Part shown: positions 31,297 to 40,204 of the stretch, piece after piece | Layout: each line of letters begins with the position of its first letter | Position numbering within the stretch: the first letter of the stretch is position 1 | Assembly: GCF_014645315.1 (NCBI RefSeq) | Contig: NZ_BMLQ01000013.1 | Span: forward strand, 1-50,954 | Direction: 5' to 3' | DNA length: 50,954 bases | Source: Citricoccus zhacaiensis | GTDB lineage: Bacteria > Actinomycetota > Actinomycetes > Actinomycetales > Micrococcaceae | Translations under genes and position numbers: made by a program | Notes under the pieces: model-generated | Seen by the model: the letters and a program-made list of their open reading frames with translations, nothing else | Told to the model about the DNA's origin: nothing | Database searches by the model: none

Positions 31297-31995
31297 ATGG
31301 GTCAGGTCAGACGGGCGCACCCGGAATGGGTGATGATGGCCGATGCCGGCGTGCCGATCGCGGTGATCGCCCGACTCAATGAGGCCGATCCCAGCTATGT
31401 GCGGAGATACATTCGCGAGAGGGGCGAGGCGTTGCGTGGCGGGCCCGCTCCGGCACGGTTGTTCTTGCATGATCGGCCCCGGCCGCGGCCGGCTTCCATG
31501 CCGGATCTGGATCGGCGGTGGCGGGCCCGATTGGAGGAACTGCAGAGGTTCTTGGACACTCACCAGCGCCGGCCTCATGCCAGTGAGCACGACACGAAGC
31601 GTTGCGTGGGGGATGAGTGGTCGTTGGCGCATTGGCTCACGATGCAACGCTCCCAGGATCACCTCGGCCGCCTGGCCGAGCACCGGGCCCGACGACTGGA
31701 CCAGACACTGCCGTCCTGGCGTATCGATGACCGGGCCCTGGCCGCCGAGGCCGCATGGCGGCTGAAACTCGTCGAGGTACTGCGCTTCCTCAACGCGCAA
31801 GGGCGCCTGCCGCGCCGCAGCAAGAGCGCGAGCCCTGACGAAACCGTGCTGGCCTCGTGGATCGAAGGACAACGCGACCGCGACCGAGACGGCACGCTCG
31901 ATCCCGAACGCGCATTCTGGTTAGACCGCCAGGTGCCGGAATGGAAGGACGCACCTCGGAAGTGGGCCACGTCCAGACCGGTACGGTCGGCCTGA
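31297..31995 (+). CDS. Protein with two tandem helicase-associated (HA)-type domains
   Basis: 232 residues. The N-terminus (1-45) has a helix-turn-helix-like segment ('AGVPIAVIARLNEADPSYVR'). Two related repeats follow, about 72-145 and 152-225. Each has a Trp, 'L.E.L.FL...R.P' then 'LA.W...QR' and 'LD...P.W' ('WRARLEELQRFLDTHQRRP', 'WRLKLVEVLRFLNAQGRLP'). This is the pattern of helicase-associated domains, here without a helicase. Likely nucleic-acid binding. ATG 31297 follows TTTAGGCT, compatible with a leaderless start. Confidence 0.65.
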   Translation: MGQVRRAHPEWVMMADAGVPIAVIARLNEADPSYVRRYIRERGEALRGGPAPARLFLHDRPRPRPASMPDLDRRWRARLEELQRFLDTHQRRPHASEHDTKRCVGDEWSLAHWLTMQRSQDHLGRLAEHRARRLDQTLPSWRIDDRALAAEAAWRLKLVEVLRFLNAQGRLPRRSKSASPDETVLASWIEGQRDRDRDGTLDPERAFWLDRQVPEWKDAPRKWATSRPVRSA

Positions 31996-32106
31996 ACCGG
32001 GTGCTTGCGCTACAGACTTCGGCACTGACAGAGTCTGTGAGTAGGGCCACCATGGGATTCGTCCACATCCTTATCGAAGAGCGTCCTGCAAGGCCCCGTC
32101 CTCGAG

Positions 32107-32190
32107 TTCACCGATATTCACAAGATTCACAGATGTTCACCGGAACAAGGCCGGAGCGTGCTCCGGTAGGAACCGGCCTTCTCGGGTTCC
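32107..32190. promoter_or_regulatory. Phased TTCAC array followed by a hairpin with alternative pairings
   Basis: TTCAC occurs four times at 32107, 32117, 32126 and 32136, near one helical turn apart. Directly after, GGAAC (42-46) and AAGGCCGG (32147-32154) can pair with CCGGCCTT (32173-32180) and GTTCC (32186-32190). Alternatively CCGGAGC (32151-32157) pairs with GCTCCGG (32160-32166). An iteron-like binding array with an attenuator-like structure is possible; no gene is seen in 31996-32332. Confidence 0.4.
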
Positions 32191-32332
32191 ACGTCGGTCG
32201 GAGACGCCCCGGAAGGGCCGCGGGCACTCGTGAACGGTGCGCTCAAGTGGCGGCGACCTCGCAGATGGTCCCCTCGTAGATTCGCTCATCCGCGCTCGGG
32301 GACGACACGGTCGTCAGTTGTGGTGGTTGGCT

Positions 32333-32496
32333 TTAGCTGGGGTCCAGAATGGCCACGTTGAGCGGGTTCAGCTGGCGGGTGAGCCAGTCCAGGTACTCGG
32401 GCCGGCTGAAGGTGCGGGCGGTGACCTGGCCCGGGTGCACCCCGACGGTGTCGGGGGAGTGGGGCCGGTCGTAGCAGATGCGACGGTTGTCAACCT
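32333..32496 (-). pseudogene. C-terminal gene fragment truncated by the IS3-family element
   Basis: A frame on the minus strand runs from the IS edge to a TAA at 32333, reading '..CYDRPHSPDTVGVHPGQ' and 'FSRPEYLDWLTRQLNPL'. It has good codon bias but no start, and I could not find its N-terminal part on the other side of the IS. Family unknown. Confidence 0.5.
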
Positions 32497-32508
32497 GTTG
32501 TGAACCGT

Positions 32509-33480
32509 TTATTGGGTAATGAGTGTTTGAAGGGTCGGTGGGATCTCGAGTCGACTGCCATCATTGGTGATGTTGATGGTGGCTCGTTGCGGCGGGGTCT
32601 TCACCGTTGGAGGTCGACGGTAGCGTCCTGGGTGGGCTTGGTAGTGCTCGTCGAGGCGTAGCTGGCGTGCTCGAGCCACCTCGGTCCAGGTGCCGTCGTG
32701 CACGCTGGCAGGGGTGTAGCCGCCGATACCGGTGTGCCGATGGTGGTGATTGTAGTTTTCGATCCATCCGGTGATCCACTGCCCGGCTTCGTCCAGGTCC
32801 TCGAAGGCTCCGGGATAGGTGCGAGAGTACTTCACGGTGCCGAACCAGGATTCGATATATGCGTTGTCGTTGCTCACGCCGGGACGGATCAGGGATCGTT
32901 CCACGCCCCGGTCGGTGAGCACCCTGGCCACCTTGTGCGATTTCATCGCGGCTCCGTTGTCCGAGTGCACCTTTTGCACCGGGCCGGTGGCAGCGTCGAT
33001 GGCCTCGGCCAGCAGTTGGGCGGCGATCTGCCGGTCCTCGCCGGGCTGGACGGTGAAGCCCACGATCATCCTCGAGTACAGGTCGATCACCGAGTACAGG
33101 GCGTAGTGCTGACGGGAGAGCCAGCCGGGCAGGAAGGTGATGTCCCAGCAGTAGACCTGATCCGGCCGGACCGCCTCCAACTGGGGCGTCGTCGTGGAAC
33201 GCGGCGGTGACGGCCGAGCCGGCGCCGGCCGTGGCGGGCCCATGGTGGCGGCCAGGCGGTGGAACGTCGCGGCGCTAGCCAACACCGGCCCGGCGTCCAG
33301 ATGACGCAGATGGACCTGCTCCACACTGAGCCCGATCTGCCGGCCGGCCGTGAGCAACCCGAGTACCTGCCCGCGCTCATCGGCCTGGAGCGCGTGCGGC
33401 TGGTGCCGGTCCCGTTGCGGCACCGGATCCGGCACCGGTGGCCGCGGCTTGGCACGGTAGTGGTGCGAGCCCTTGGACAA
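32509..33480 (-). CDS. IS3-family transposase OrfB
   Basis: DDE integrase-fold transposase, 323 residues. Catalytic residues: D in 'VYCWDITFLPGW', D in 'KVHSDNGAAMKSH', E in 'NDNAYIESWFGTVKYS'. 'FHRLAATMGPPRPA' is the HTH_21-like region. It differs clearly from the IS3 element at 14821, so it is an independent arrival. Probably expressed as a fusion with OrfA or by coupling, as the frames lie close. Ends two bases inside the terminal repeat. Confidence 0.88.
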   Translation of the reverse strand: MSKGSHHYRAKPRPPVPDPVPQRDRHQPHALQADERGQVLGLLTAGRQIGLSVEQVHLRHLDAGPVLASAATFHRLAATMGPPRPAPARPSPPRSTTTPQLEAVRPDQVYCWDITFLPGWLSRQHYALYSVIDLYSRMIVGFTVQPGEDRQIAAQLLAEAIDAATGPVQKVHSDNGAAMKSHKVARVLTDRGVERSLIRPGVSNDNAYIESWFGTVKYSRTYPGAFEDLDEAGQWITGWIENYNHHHRHTGIGGYTPASVHDGTWTEVARARQLRLDEHYQAHPGRYRRPPTVKTPPQRATINITNDGSRLEIPPTLQTLITQ

Positions 33481-33557
33481 CCCGATCAGCGCCAGCGTCT
33501 GGTTCTGTGACCGGCCGGCGGCCTTCAGCTCGCCGATCAGTTCCTGCTCGGCGTCGA

Positions 33558-33953
33558 TCAGCTGCTGGTGTTCTGCCCGCTCGTCCTGGGCCCATCCGGG
33601 TCCTCCGCGTCGTCGGCCACGCCAAGTGAGTGCATGACCGATATAGCTTTTCCCAGGGCATCGACCACCTTGCGCTCGGAGGCCAGCTGCTCATTGAGCC
33701 GGTCCACCTCGGCCTGCAACCGGCGGACCTCGGCGGTATCACGGCAGGTCATCGCCCCAGTCTTCCGAGGGAACTGACCGGTGTCCAGATCCCCGTCGGC
33801 CAACGCCGACCGCCACCGGCGGAACTGATCTCGGTCCAGCTGGTGTTCCTCCAGGAACGCCGCCTTGGACCCGAACGGCTGCTCCAAGTACTCCAGCACC
33901 AGCCGACGCTTCTCATCGGCAGAGAACTGCTTCGAGGGGATGACCACAGTCAT
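33558..33953 (-). CDS. IS3-family transposase OrfA
   Basis: 131 residues from ATG 33953, with GGAG seven bases upstream; ATG 33965 is an alternative. The helix-turn-helix is in 'FSADEKRRLVLEYLEQPFGS' to 'RDQFRRWRSAL'. The C-terminal coiled coil is 'EVRRLQAEVDRLNEQLASER'. It binds the IS ends and partners OrfB. Confidence 0.85.
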   Translation of the reverse strand: MTVVIPSKQFSADEKRRLVLEYLEQPFGSKAAFLEEHQLDRDQFRRWRSALADGDLDTGQFPRKTGAMTCRDTAEVRRLQAEVDRLNEQLASERKVVDALGKAISVMHSLGVADDAEDPDGPRTSGQNTSS

Positions 33954-34136
33954 GACCTGCTCCATCTGTCAGGGAACCAACCGGTTCACAACCATCCTGC
34001 CAACCAGGGATGCCGCGCAGATACTGGTCTCGATCCTGGAAAAGGTCGAAGGAGGGCTACTCAAGATTTGCCGCTCGGCAAGCGCAACCCTGCATTGCGG
34101 CCTGAAAAGACTCGCCACGGGGAGCACGGCGGACTT

Positions 34137-34859
34137 CTAGACGCGTCCGGCTGTGGTTCTGGCCCATTTCAGCCCGAATAGCTCAAGGGCCTGCAATAGT
34201 TCCGGGGTCGTTTCAGTGAGCTTGAATTGGTTGAGAGAGGTCAAGTGTTTGCTCACACGCCCCTCATGAGGTTGCTCGTAGACACACCAGAGCATGAGCT
34301 CGTCTCCGTGTCGGGAGACGAACTGGATACCGTCTACGCCGGGTTCGTTATAGAGGTAGGACGACACTGCCTGGGTGATCTTCCGGGCACCGGTCGATGC
34401 GCTTTTGAGCAGCGCCGCATCGAAATCGTTGTGACCAGCCTTAATGGCTTCTGAGATGAACACAGGACGCAAGGCGGCGATCGACCCGCTGGCGGTGATA
34501 TTGCAGTAGCTGCCGTACAGGACGGCTTGGGCGCCCATTCTCGGTTCCAGCCAGGCAGGGTCCAGGTGGCCGGGCACGGCCGTGGGGTACTCCTGGGCAT
34601 CCTCTGCGTCCTCTTCAATATCGTCGAGCTCGTCCGCGACAGCGGTGTCCTTCCGCGCAAACGCGAGAACCTCCAGCAGGCACGCGTAAAGCGAAGCGCC
34701 CAAGTAGGTAGTGCGGAACTCGCCGTTGGCGTCATCCCACCGCCCTGAGAACCGACCGTCTTTGGCGTACTCCCAGCCGGCCCATGCCAGCGGCTCAGGG
34801 GCAAAGCCGACCCGCCAGACGGGTTGGGAACTGACGGGTGATAGATCCAGAAGCGCCAC
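34137..34859 (-). CDS. RES-domain toxin (NAD+-degrading type)
   Basis: Toxin of a RES-Xre toxin-antitoxin system; characterised RES toxins deplete NAD+. 240 residues from GTG 34859. The RES core is visible: 'WRVGFAPEPL', 'GRFSGRWDDANGEFRTTYLG' (the Arg and aromatic residues of the site), 'SLYACLLEVLAFAR' with the Glu. The C-terminal half has the Ser/Tyr-containing 'AVSSYLYNEPGVDGIQFVSR'. The start codon shares one base with the antitoxin stop (TAGTG), so translation is coupled. Confidence 0.85.
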   Translation of the reverse strand: MALLDLSPVSSQPVWRVGFAPEPLAWAGWEYAKDGRFSGRWDDANGEFRTTYLGASLYACLLEVLAFARKDTAVADELDDIEEDAEDAQEYPTAVPGHLDPAWLEPRMGAQAVLYGSYCNITASGSIAALRPVFISEAIKAGHNDFDAALLKSASTGARKITQAVSSYLYNEPGVDGIQFVSRHGDELMLWCVYEQPHEGRVSKHLTSLNQFKLTETTPELLQALELFGLKWARTTAGRV

Positions 34860-35257
34860 TAGCCGGCCGTCGCAATGAAGGCACGGGCCGCACCGAGGAC
34901 CTCGGTGGCCGCCTCGGGCCCACCGTCACGGAGCAACCGAGCCGGGGCCCGGTCGCCGAGCTGCGGATTCATGCCGGTGAACCAGGCCTGGACGACGCCC
35001 GGGGCATCGACCTCGTTGAGCATCGCAGCAACTTGGTATGCATCACGAAGCCGCCGCCGGACGAGATCGGAGCTGGGAGACCGTTTACCCTCGACCCACT
35101 CCCGAACGGTCCGGGTCTCCTTGACCCCACCCAGGTAGGCAACCAGGCGGGCGCCAAGAATCTCACGCAGGCCGGAGACAATCTCGGGAATCTCTAACCT
35201 GCTGGCATTGGCGGAGGCCTCGAGTCCAACGCGGGGCGTCAAGGGAGCGGTGGTCAT
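34859..35257 (-). CDS. Xre/MbcA-type antitoxin of the RES module
   Basis: 132 residues, upstream of and overlapping the RES gene. Helical, with a helix-turn-helix-like 'VREWVEGKRSPSSDLVRRRL' (about 50-70). The C-terminal segment 'VQAWFTGMNPQLGDRAPARL' resembles the toxin-binding domain ('W...N..L....P...L') of ParS/MbcA/Xre antitoxins. It neutralises RES and represses the operon. It lies beside a dif-like site (35399), an association known for plasmid toxin modules. Confidence 0.85.
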   Translation of the reverse strand: MTTAPLTPRVGLEASANASRLEIPEIVSGLREILGARLVAYLGGVKETRTVREWVEGKRSPSSDLVRRRLRDAYQVAAMLNEVDAPGVVQAWFTGMNPQLGDRAPARLLRDGGPEAATEVLGAARAFIATAG

Positions 35258-35398
35258 GACGCCATGATACTCCTTCCCACCCCAGATAACATGATCAATC
35301 CCAACCCAGATCCCATGCTTCGCACCACTATTGAAAGGGCGCAGGAGAGCTGTCCGGGCCTCCGATTTCGCTTCTTTCGCGAATATGTCGCCTCCTAG

Positions 35399-35421
35399 TT
35401 GACATAATCTGTGTTATCGGC
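35399..35421 (-). other. dif-like XerC/XerD recombination site
   Basis: TTGACATAA, six bases, TTATCGGC. Read on the minus strand this is GCCGATAA-N6-TTATGTCAA, the same arms as the site at 50818-50840 with a different 6-bp spacer. The arms and spacer length match the XerCD dif architecture (TTATGT-type XerD arm). It lies 38 bp from the transposon end and next to the RES-Xre module. Confidence 0.6.
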
Positions 35422-35458
35422 GTTTAGCCCAGGAGGAACGGCGACGCGCCGGCCCGCC

Positions 35459-35553
35459 TGTCATTTTCCGAAGTCGCCTGCACATCCGGCCCCGTGTTCT
35501 CGGGGGTTGTGCAGTCGGCTGTTGAACGCTGGCCGTTCAGTAGTCGTGTGCAC
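35459..35553 (+). repeat. Tn402-type end with three TniA-type binding repeats (tniA side)
   Basis: The end 35459-35483 contains AGTCGCCTGCAC. Related repeats occur at 35509-35521 (inverted, GTGCAGTCGGCTG) and 35538-35553 (AGTCGTGTGCAC). Flank CCGCC (35454-35458) is the complement of the flank at 19083-19087. Confidence 0.8.
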
Positions 35554-35600
35554 TAAAGTCGTTTTTGCTCAATAGTCCTGTTCTCAAAGGAGAGGCAGGG

Positions 35601-37277
35601 ATGGACGAAGAACCATACGGGATCCCGTCGCCGGGGCATTTAACGATGTCGGATGCTCAGTGGGAGCAAACTCGGTTGCGTGCTGAAGTGATCGGCAATC
35701 TCGCCGAGCGTGACCATGTTGGGGTGGCTGCTGCCGATGAAGCCGCCGTCGAGCTGGGAATCTCTCGCCGACAGGTGTACGTGCTGTTGGAACGCTACCG
35801 TCAGGGCTCTGGTCTGGTGACCGATCTCGCCAGCCGACGGTCCGACGGTGGCAGGGGTGGTAATCGGCTGTCGGAGCCGGTCGAGCAGGTCATTCGCGAG
35901 CTTGTCCGCACACGGTACTTGACGCGACAGAAGCGAAGCATCGCTTCGCTGCACCGCGAGATCGCCCGAGTCTGTGCTGTGCGGGGGTTGCCGGTGCCGG
36001 CGCGGAACACGGTCGAGACGCGAATCGCACGGATGAATCCGATAGCAGTCGGTCGGCGACGAGAAGGGCCCGACAGTGTGCGGCCCTTGCAGTCGGCCGG
36101 TGATGACGTCCCAGCGATCGGATCCATCTTGGACCAGGTACAGATCGATCACACCGTCATTGATCTGATCGTCGTCGATGAGCGGGAACGGAAGCCTGTC
36201 GGCCGCCCATATCTGACGTTGGCGATCGATGTGTGCAGTCGCTGTCTCGTGGGCATGGTCGTGACTTTGGAGCCGCCCTCGGCGGTGTCTGTGGGCTTAT
36301 GCCTAGCTCACGCAACCGGTGATAAACGGCCCCGGCTGGAACGACTCGGGATCGAAGCAGACTGGCCGATGAGCGGGAGGCCGAAGGCGTTGTTCGTCGA
36401 TAACGCCGCCGAGTTCAAGAGCGAGGCACTCACCCGTGGGTGTGAGCAGCACGGCATCGCACTGGACTACCGGCCGCTGGGCCAGCCGCATTACGGCGGG
36501 ATCGTAGAACGCGTCATCGGCACGGCAATGCGCGAGATCCACGAGCTGCCAGGCACGACGTTCTCGGACCCAGGTGAGCGTGGCCGGTATGACTCCGAGA
36601 AAATGGCTGCACTGACTCTTGCCGAACTGGAGAAGTGGCTGAGCCTGGCAGTGGCTGCGTACCACGGCACCGTCCACAGCACGCTGGGCCTGACTCCGGC
36701 TGGGCGCTGGGCTGAGGGTGTCCTCGCGGACGGCTCTCCTGTGGTCACGGCGAATCCGACAGCGTTCTTGGTGGATTTCCTGCCGGTGATCCGGCGGAAG
36801 CTGACGCGTACCGGATTCGTCATCGATCACGTGCGTTATTTCGCCAACGTGCTCAAGCCCTGGATCGCGCGTCGCGAGAGTCTCGAACAGTTCATCATCC
36901 GCCGAGACCCGCGCGACATCAGCCGAATATGGGTGCTGGACCCTGAGGGCGAGGAATACCTAGAGGTGCCCTATCGGACGTTGTCGAATCCTGCTGTCAG
37001 CGTGTGGGAGCACCGGCAGGCGCTGGCACGACTGCGTGAACGCGGTGCCGCCGAAGTCGACGAGGTCGCGTTGTTTCGGATGATCGAACAGATGCGTCAC
37101 ATCTCTGAGACCGCCGAGAAGACCACCAAGCGGACCCGCCGGGAAGCTGAACGCCGTAATCACGCGGGAACCACGAGAAAGGCGTCTCCCGCGCCGACAC
37201 CGGCTCCGCCGGCGACTGCGCCGGAACCGGGCGCGATGCGGCCTGCGGCCCGCTTCGAGGAGATTGAACAATGGTGA
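35601..37277 (+). CDS. tniA: TniA transposase (DDE, Tn5053 family)
   Basis: DDE transposase that cuts and joins the transposon ends. 558 residues from ATG 35601, preceded by GGAGAGGCAGGG. N-terminal helix-turn-helix (about 45-70). Catalytic core: Asp in 'LDQVQIDHTVIDLIVVD', Asp in 'ALFVDNAAEFKSE', Glu in 'GGIVERVIGTAMREIHELPG'. C-terminal Mu-type domain ('FLVDFLPVIRRKLTRTGFVI') and a basic tail. It acts with the ATPase TniB, whose gene overlaps by seven bases. Confidence 0.93.
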   Translation: MDEEPYGIPSPGHLTMSDAQWEQTRLRAEVIGNLAERDHVGVAAADEAAVELGISRRQVYVLLERYRQGSGLVTDLASRRSDGGRGGNRLSEPVEQVIRELVRTRYLTRQKRSIASLHREIARVCAVRGLPVPARNTVETRIARMNPIAVGRRREGPDSVRPLQSAGDDVPAIGSILDQVQIDHTVIDLIVVDERERKPVGRPYLTLAIDVCSRCLVGMVVTLEPPSAVSVGLCLAHATGDKRPRLERLGIEADWPMSGRPKALFVDNAAEFKSEALTRGCEQHGIALDYRPLGQPHYGGIVERVIGTAMREIHELPGTTFSDPGERGRYDSEKMAALTLAELEKWLSLAVAAYHGTVHSTLGLTPAGRWAEGVLADGSPVVTANPTAFLVDFLPVIRRKLTRTGFVIDHVRYFANVLKPWIARRESLEQFIIRRDPRDISRIWVLDPEGEEYLEVPYRTLSNPAVSVWEHRQALARLRERGAAEVDEVALFRMIEQMRHISETAEKTTKRTRREAERRNHAGTTRKASPAPTPAPPATAPEPGAMRPAARFEEIEQW

Positions 37278-38188
37278 CAGTCGACGAGGACCAGCCACCG
37301 GATCTGTCGCATCTGCATCCATCTGCACAGTCGACGGCGCGGCTGCCAGCTGCCGAGCGGGTCCACAGGATTCGAGCCGACCGCTGGATCGGCTACCCGA
37401 AAGCCGTCGAGGCTGTCGGGCGGTTGGAAACGCTGCTCGGGTGGCCACGGAAGCAACGCATGCCCAACCTGCTGCTGGTGGGGCCGACGAATAACGGCAA
37501 GTCCATGATCATCGAGAGATTCCGTCGACAGCACCTGCCCACGACTGAGTTGGATCGGGAACACATCCCGGTGCTGTGCGTTCAGATGCCCTCGGAGCCG
37601 TCCCCGTTGCGGTTCTATACAGCAATCCTCGCAGCCCTCGGCGCGCCGCTACGGCCGCGCCCTCGTGTGATCGAGCTCGAGCGCCTCGCACTCTCCCTAC
37701 TGCGCGAGGTCGGTGTGCAGATGCTGGTGATCGATGAGCTGCACAATGTGCTTGCTGGACGTGGTGACGTCCGTCGAGAGTTCTTGAACCTCTTGCGATT
37801 CCTTGGCAACGAGCTGCGCATCCCGCTCGTGGGAGTCGGCACCCGTGAGGCATACCTGGCGATACGCTCGGACGACCAACTGGAGAATCGGTTCGAGCCG
37901 TTCGTGCTGCCTGTCTGGAAGGCAGGCGAGGACGCCCGGTCGCTGTTGGCCAGCTTCGCGGCGGCCTTCCCATTGCGGCGGCCCTCCCGCATCGAGACCG
38001 ACGACATGACGCAGTACTTGCTCGCCCGCAGTGAAGGAACGATCGGTGAGCTTGCGCACCTGCTGACCGCGGCCGCCGTCGCGGCCGTCGAGTCCGGCGC
38101 TGAGACGATCAACCACCGGACGCTGACGATGGCCGACTACGTTGGCCCCACAGAGCGGCGGCGATTGTTTGAACGCGAGCTGATGTGA
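37271..38188 (+). CDS. tniB: TniB transposition ATPase
   Basis: AAA+ ATPase that selects the target and activates TniA, similar in role to TnsC/MuB. 305 residues. Walker A 'LVGPTNNGKSMIIERF' (about 70-85), Walker B 'MLVIDELHNVLAGR' (about 153-166), sensor region 'RIPLVGVGTREAYLA'. The start overlaps tniA; the stop overlaps tniQ (GTGA), so the three are one translationally coupled operon. Confidence 0.93.
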   Translation: MVTVDEDQPPDLSHLHPSAQSTARLPAAERVHRIRADRWIGYPKAVEAVGRLETLLGWPRKQRMPNLLLVGPTNNGKSMIIERFRRQHLPTTELDREHIPVLCVQMPSEPSPLRFYTAILAALGAPLRPRPRVIELERLALSLLREVGVQMLVIDELHNVLAGRGDVRREFLNLLRFLGNELRIPLVGVGTREAYLAIRSDDQLENRFEPFVLPVWKAGEDARSLLASFAAAFPLRRPSRIETDDMTQYLLARSEGTIGELAHLLTAAAVAAVESGAETINHRTLTMADYVGPTERRRLFERELM

Positions 38189-38629
38189 CCGCCCGCTGGC
38201 CGATCCATCCGCGGCCGATTCCGGGTGAAGCCCTCACCTCATGGCTGCACCGGATCGCCGACGGGTATGGGATCACCGTCGATGATCTTGCATTCGATAT
38301 CGGCTACTCCCTCGACCGCGATACGGATCTCGACCTGGCCCCACCGGAGGGGTTGATCGAGCAACTAGCGATCCAAACCGGAGTCAGCTCCGATCGGATT
38401 CACGGCATGAGCATCAGCGGGTACACCCCGTGGCTCTTGGACGACGTCGAGCCTGGCCCCGACGCGTTCTGAATATTCGGCGTTCTGAGCGCCACCCGTA
38501 TTGGGTTTGAGAGCCAGTGACGGTTGGATGCGTTGGACGCCTCGGGAGCCATCGTTATTCTCGTTCAGAGCCACCTGCTTAGGCTCCTTCCGCTGGGTGT
38601 AAAGGGCACCCGGCGGAAGGAGCAGTTCA

Positions 38630-40204
38630 ATGGTAAGGAAGATCAAGGCCAAGCTCGTGCTGCAGCTACGAGCTGAGGGCCTGTCCGGCAGGGCGATCGC
38701 CGCGTCGCAGCAGATCTCGCGGAACAGTGTTGCCGAGGTGCTGGAGGCCGCCGACACGGCAGGGGTCCGGTGGGACGACATCGCCGACCGTCCTGACGCG
38801 GAGGTCTACGCGTTGTTGTTCCCCGGGCGTGGGGAACACGAGAGCGTCTTCGCCGAACCCGATTGGCCCCGGGTTCACCGGGAGATGGCCCGGGTCGGGG
38901 TAACGATGAAACTGCTACACGGTGAATACGTGGACCAGTGCGCCCAGGATGGATCCCCGGCGATGGGCTACGACCGGTTCTGCAAGTCCTACCAGCGGCA
39001 CGTGATGGTCACCGGGCTGGCTTCCAGGATCGGACACAAGGCCGGCCAGACGGTCGAAGTCGACTGGTCCGGGCCCACAATGCAGCTCCTCGACACGGCG
39101 ACCGGGGAGCTGAGCCGGGTCTACCTGTTCGTGGGGTGCCTGCCGTTCAGCCGGTACTCCTTCGTCGAGCCGACCACGGATATGAAGCAGGACACCTGGC
39201 TGCGAGCCCACGTGGCCATGTTCGAGTACTTCGGCGGTTCGGTGCCCAGGATCGTGCCGGACAACCTCAAGACCGGGGTCATCCAGCACCCCAAGGAGGG
39301 CGAGATCGTCTTGAACGAGGCCTACCGTCAGATGGCCGCGCACTACTCGGCGGCGGTGCTGCCGGGCAGAATCCGGGCACCGAAGGACAAGGCCAGCGTG
39401 GAAAACACGGTCTGGCATGTGGCGATGCGCGTCATCGCCGACCTGCGGAATCAACAGTTCGCCACGTTGGCCGAGCTCAAGGTGGCCGTCACTGACCGCG
39501 TTGACGCCTACAACGCGGAGCCGTTCCAGAAACGCGCCGGTTCCCGCACCAGCGTGTTCGCCGCGGAGGAGAAGGCGCTGCTGCGCCCGCTGCCGGCCGT
39601 CTCCTATGAGATCAGCCGGTGGGTGTACGGCCGCAGGGTGGGACGCAACGGGCACGTGGCCTACGCCCGGAACTACTACTCTGTGCCCTACACACACGTC
39701 GGGGCCAAGGTCGACCTGCGGGTCACGGACACCATGCTGGAAGTCCACCGCGGACACCAGCGGATCGCCAGCCACCTGCTGGTCCCGGAGAACGTGGTCA
39801 ATGAATACCGCACCCACGACACCGACCTGCCAGCCGGACCGAAGTACCGGCAATGGGACCAGCCCCGGGTACGGGAATGGGCCGCGCGCGTGGGGCCATC
39901 GACGGCGACCGTGGTGGACAGGGTCTTCGAATCCGTTCCGGTCGCCGAGCAGGGCCTGAATCCGGCGCTGGCCGTGTTGCGGCTGACGCGCCGGTTCTCT
40001 GCCGAACGGGTGGAGGCCGCCTGCAGTATCGCGTTGGCCGGCCCGATCCGCTCCCCACGGTATGCCCATCTGCGCCCGATCCTGGACACCGGCCAAGACA
40101 GACCAGGAGCACTCACCAGCAGCCCGCCCGGGACCCCGCCAGCAGAGGAATCCGGTGGCTACGTTCGTGGGGCCTCCTACTACGCGGCAGGAGGCCCCCG
40201 GTGA
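38630..40204 (+). CDS. istA: IS21-family transposase IstA
   Basis: DDE transposase, 524 residues. N-terminal helix-turn-helix 'GLSGRAIAASQQISRNSVAE' (about 18-38). Catalytic Asp in 'TVEVDWSGPTMQLLD', second Asp in 'PRIVPDNLKTGVIQ', Glu in 'KDKASVENTVWHVAMRVI'. C-terminal Mu-type beta barrel around 320-400. ATG after GAAGGAGC. The stop overlaps istB (GTGA). Confidence 0.92.
   Translation: MVRKIKAKLVLQLRAEGLSGRAIAASQQISRNSVAEVLEAADTAGVRWDDIADRPDAEVYALLFPGRGEHESVFAEPDWPRVHREMARVGVTMKLLHGEYVDQCAQDGSPAMGYDRFCKSYQRHVMVTGLASRIGHKAGQTVEVDWSGPTMQLLDTATGELSRVYLFVGCLPFSRYSFVEPTTDMKQDTWLRAHVAMFEYFGGSVPRIVPDNLKTGVIQHPKEGEIVLNEAYRQMAAHYSAAVLPGRIRAPKDKASVENTVWHVAMRVIADLRNQQFATLAELKVAVTDRVDAYNAEPFQKRAGSRTSVFAAEEKALLRPLPAVSYEISRWVYGRRVGRNGHVAYARNYYSVPYTHVGAKVDLRVTDTMLEVHRGHQRIASHLLVPENVVNEYRTHDTDLPAGPKYRQWDQPRVREWAARVGPSTATVVDRVFESVPVAEQGLNPALAVLRLTRRFSAERVEAACSIALAGPIRSPRYAHLRPILDTGQDRPGALTSSPPGTPPAEESGGYVRGASYYAAGGPR

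Larger units (their letters stand above)
32497..33992 (-). mobile_element. IS3-family insertion sequence
   Basis: Terminal inverted repeats GTTGTGAACCG (32497-32507) and CGGTTCACAAC (33982-33992). Inside are orfA and orfB of IS3 type on the minus strand, both intact. No clear target duplication is visible, so adjacent deletion or rearrangement is likely. About 1.5 kb. Confidence 0.8.
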
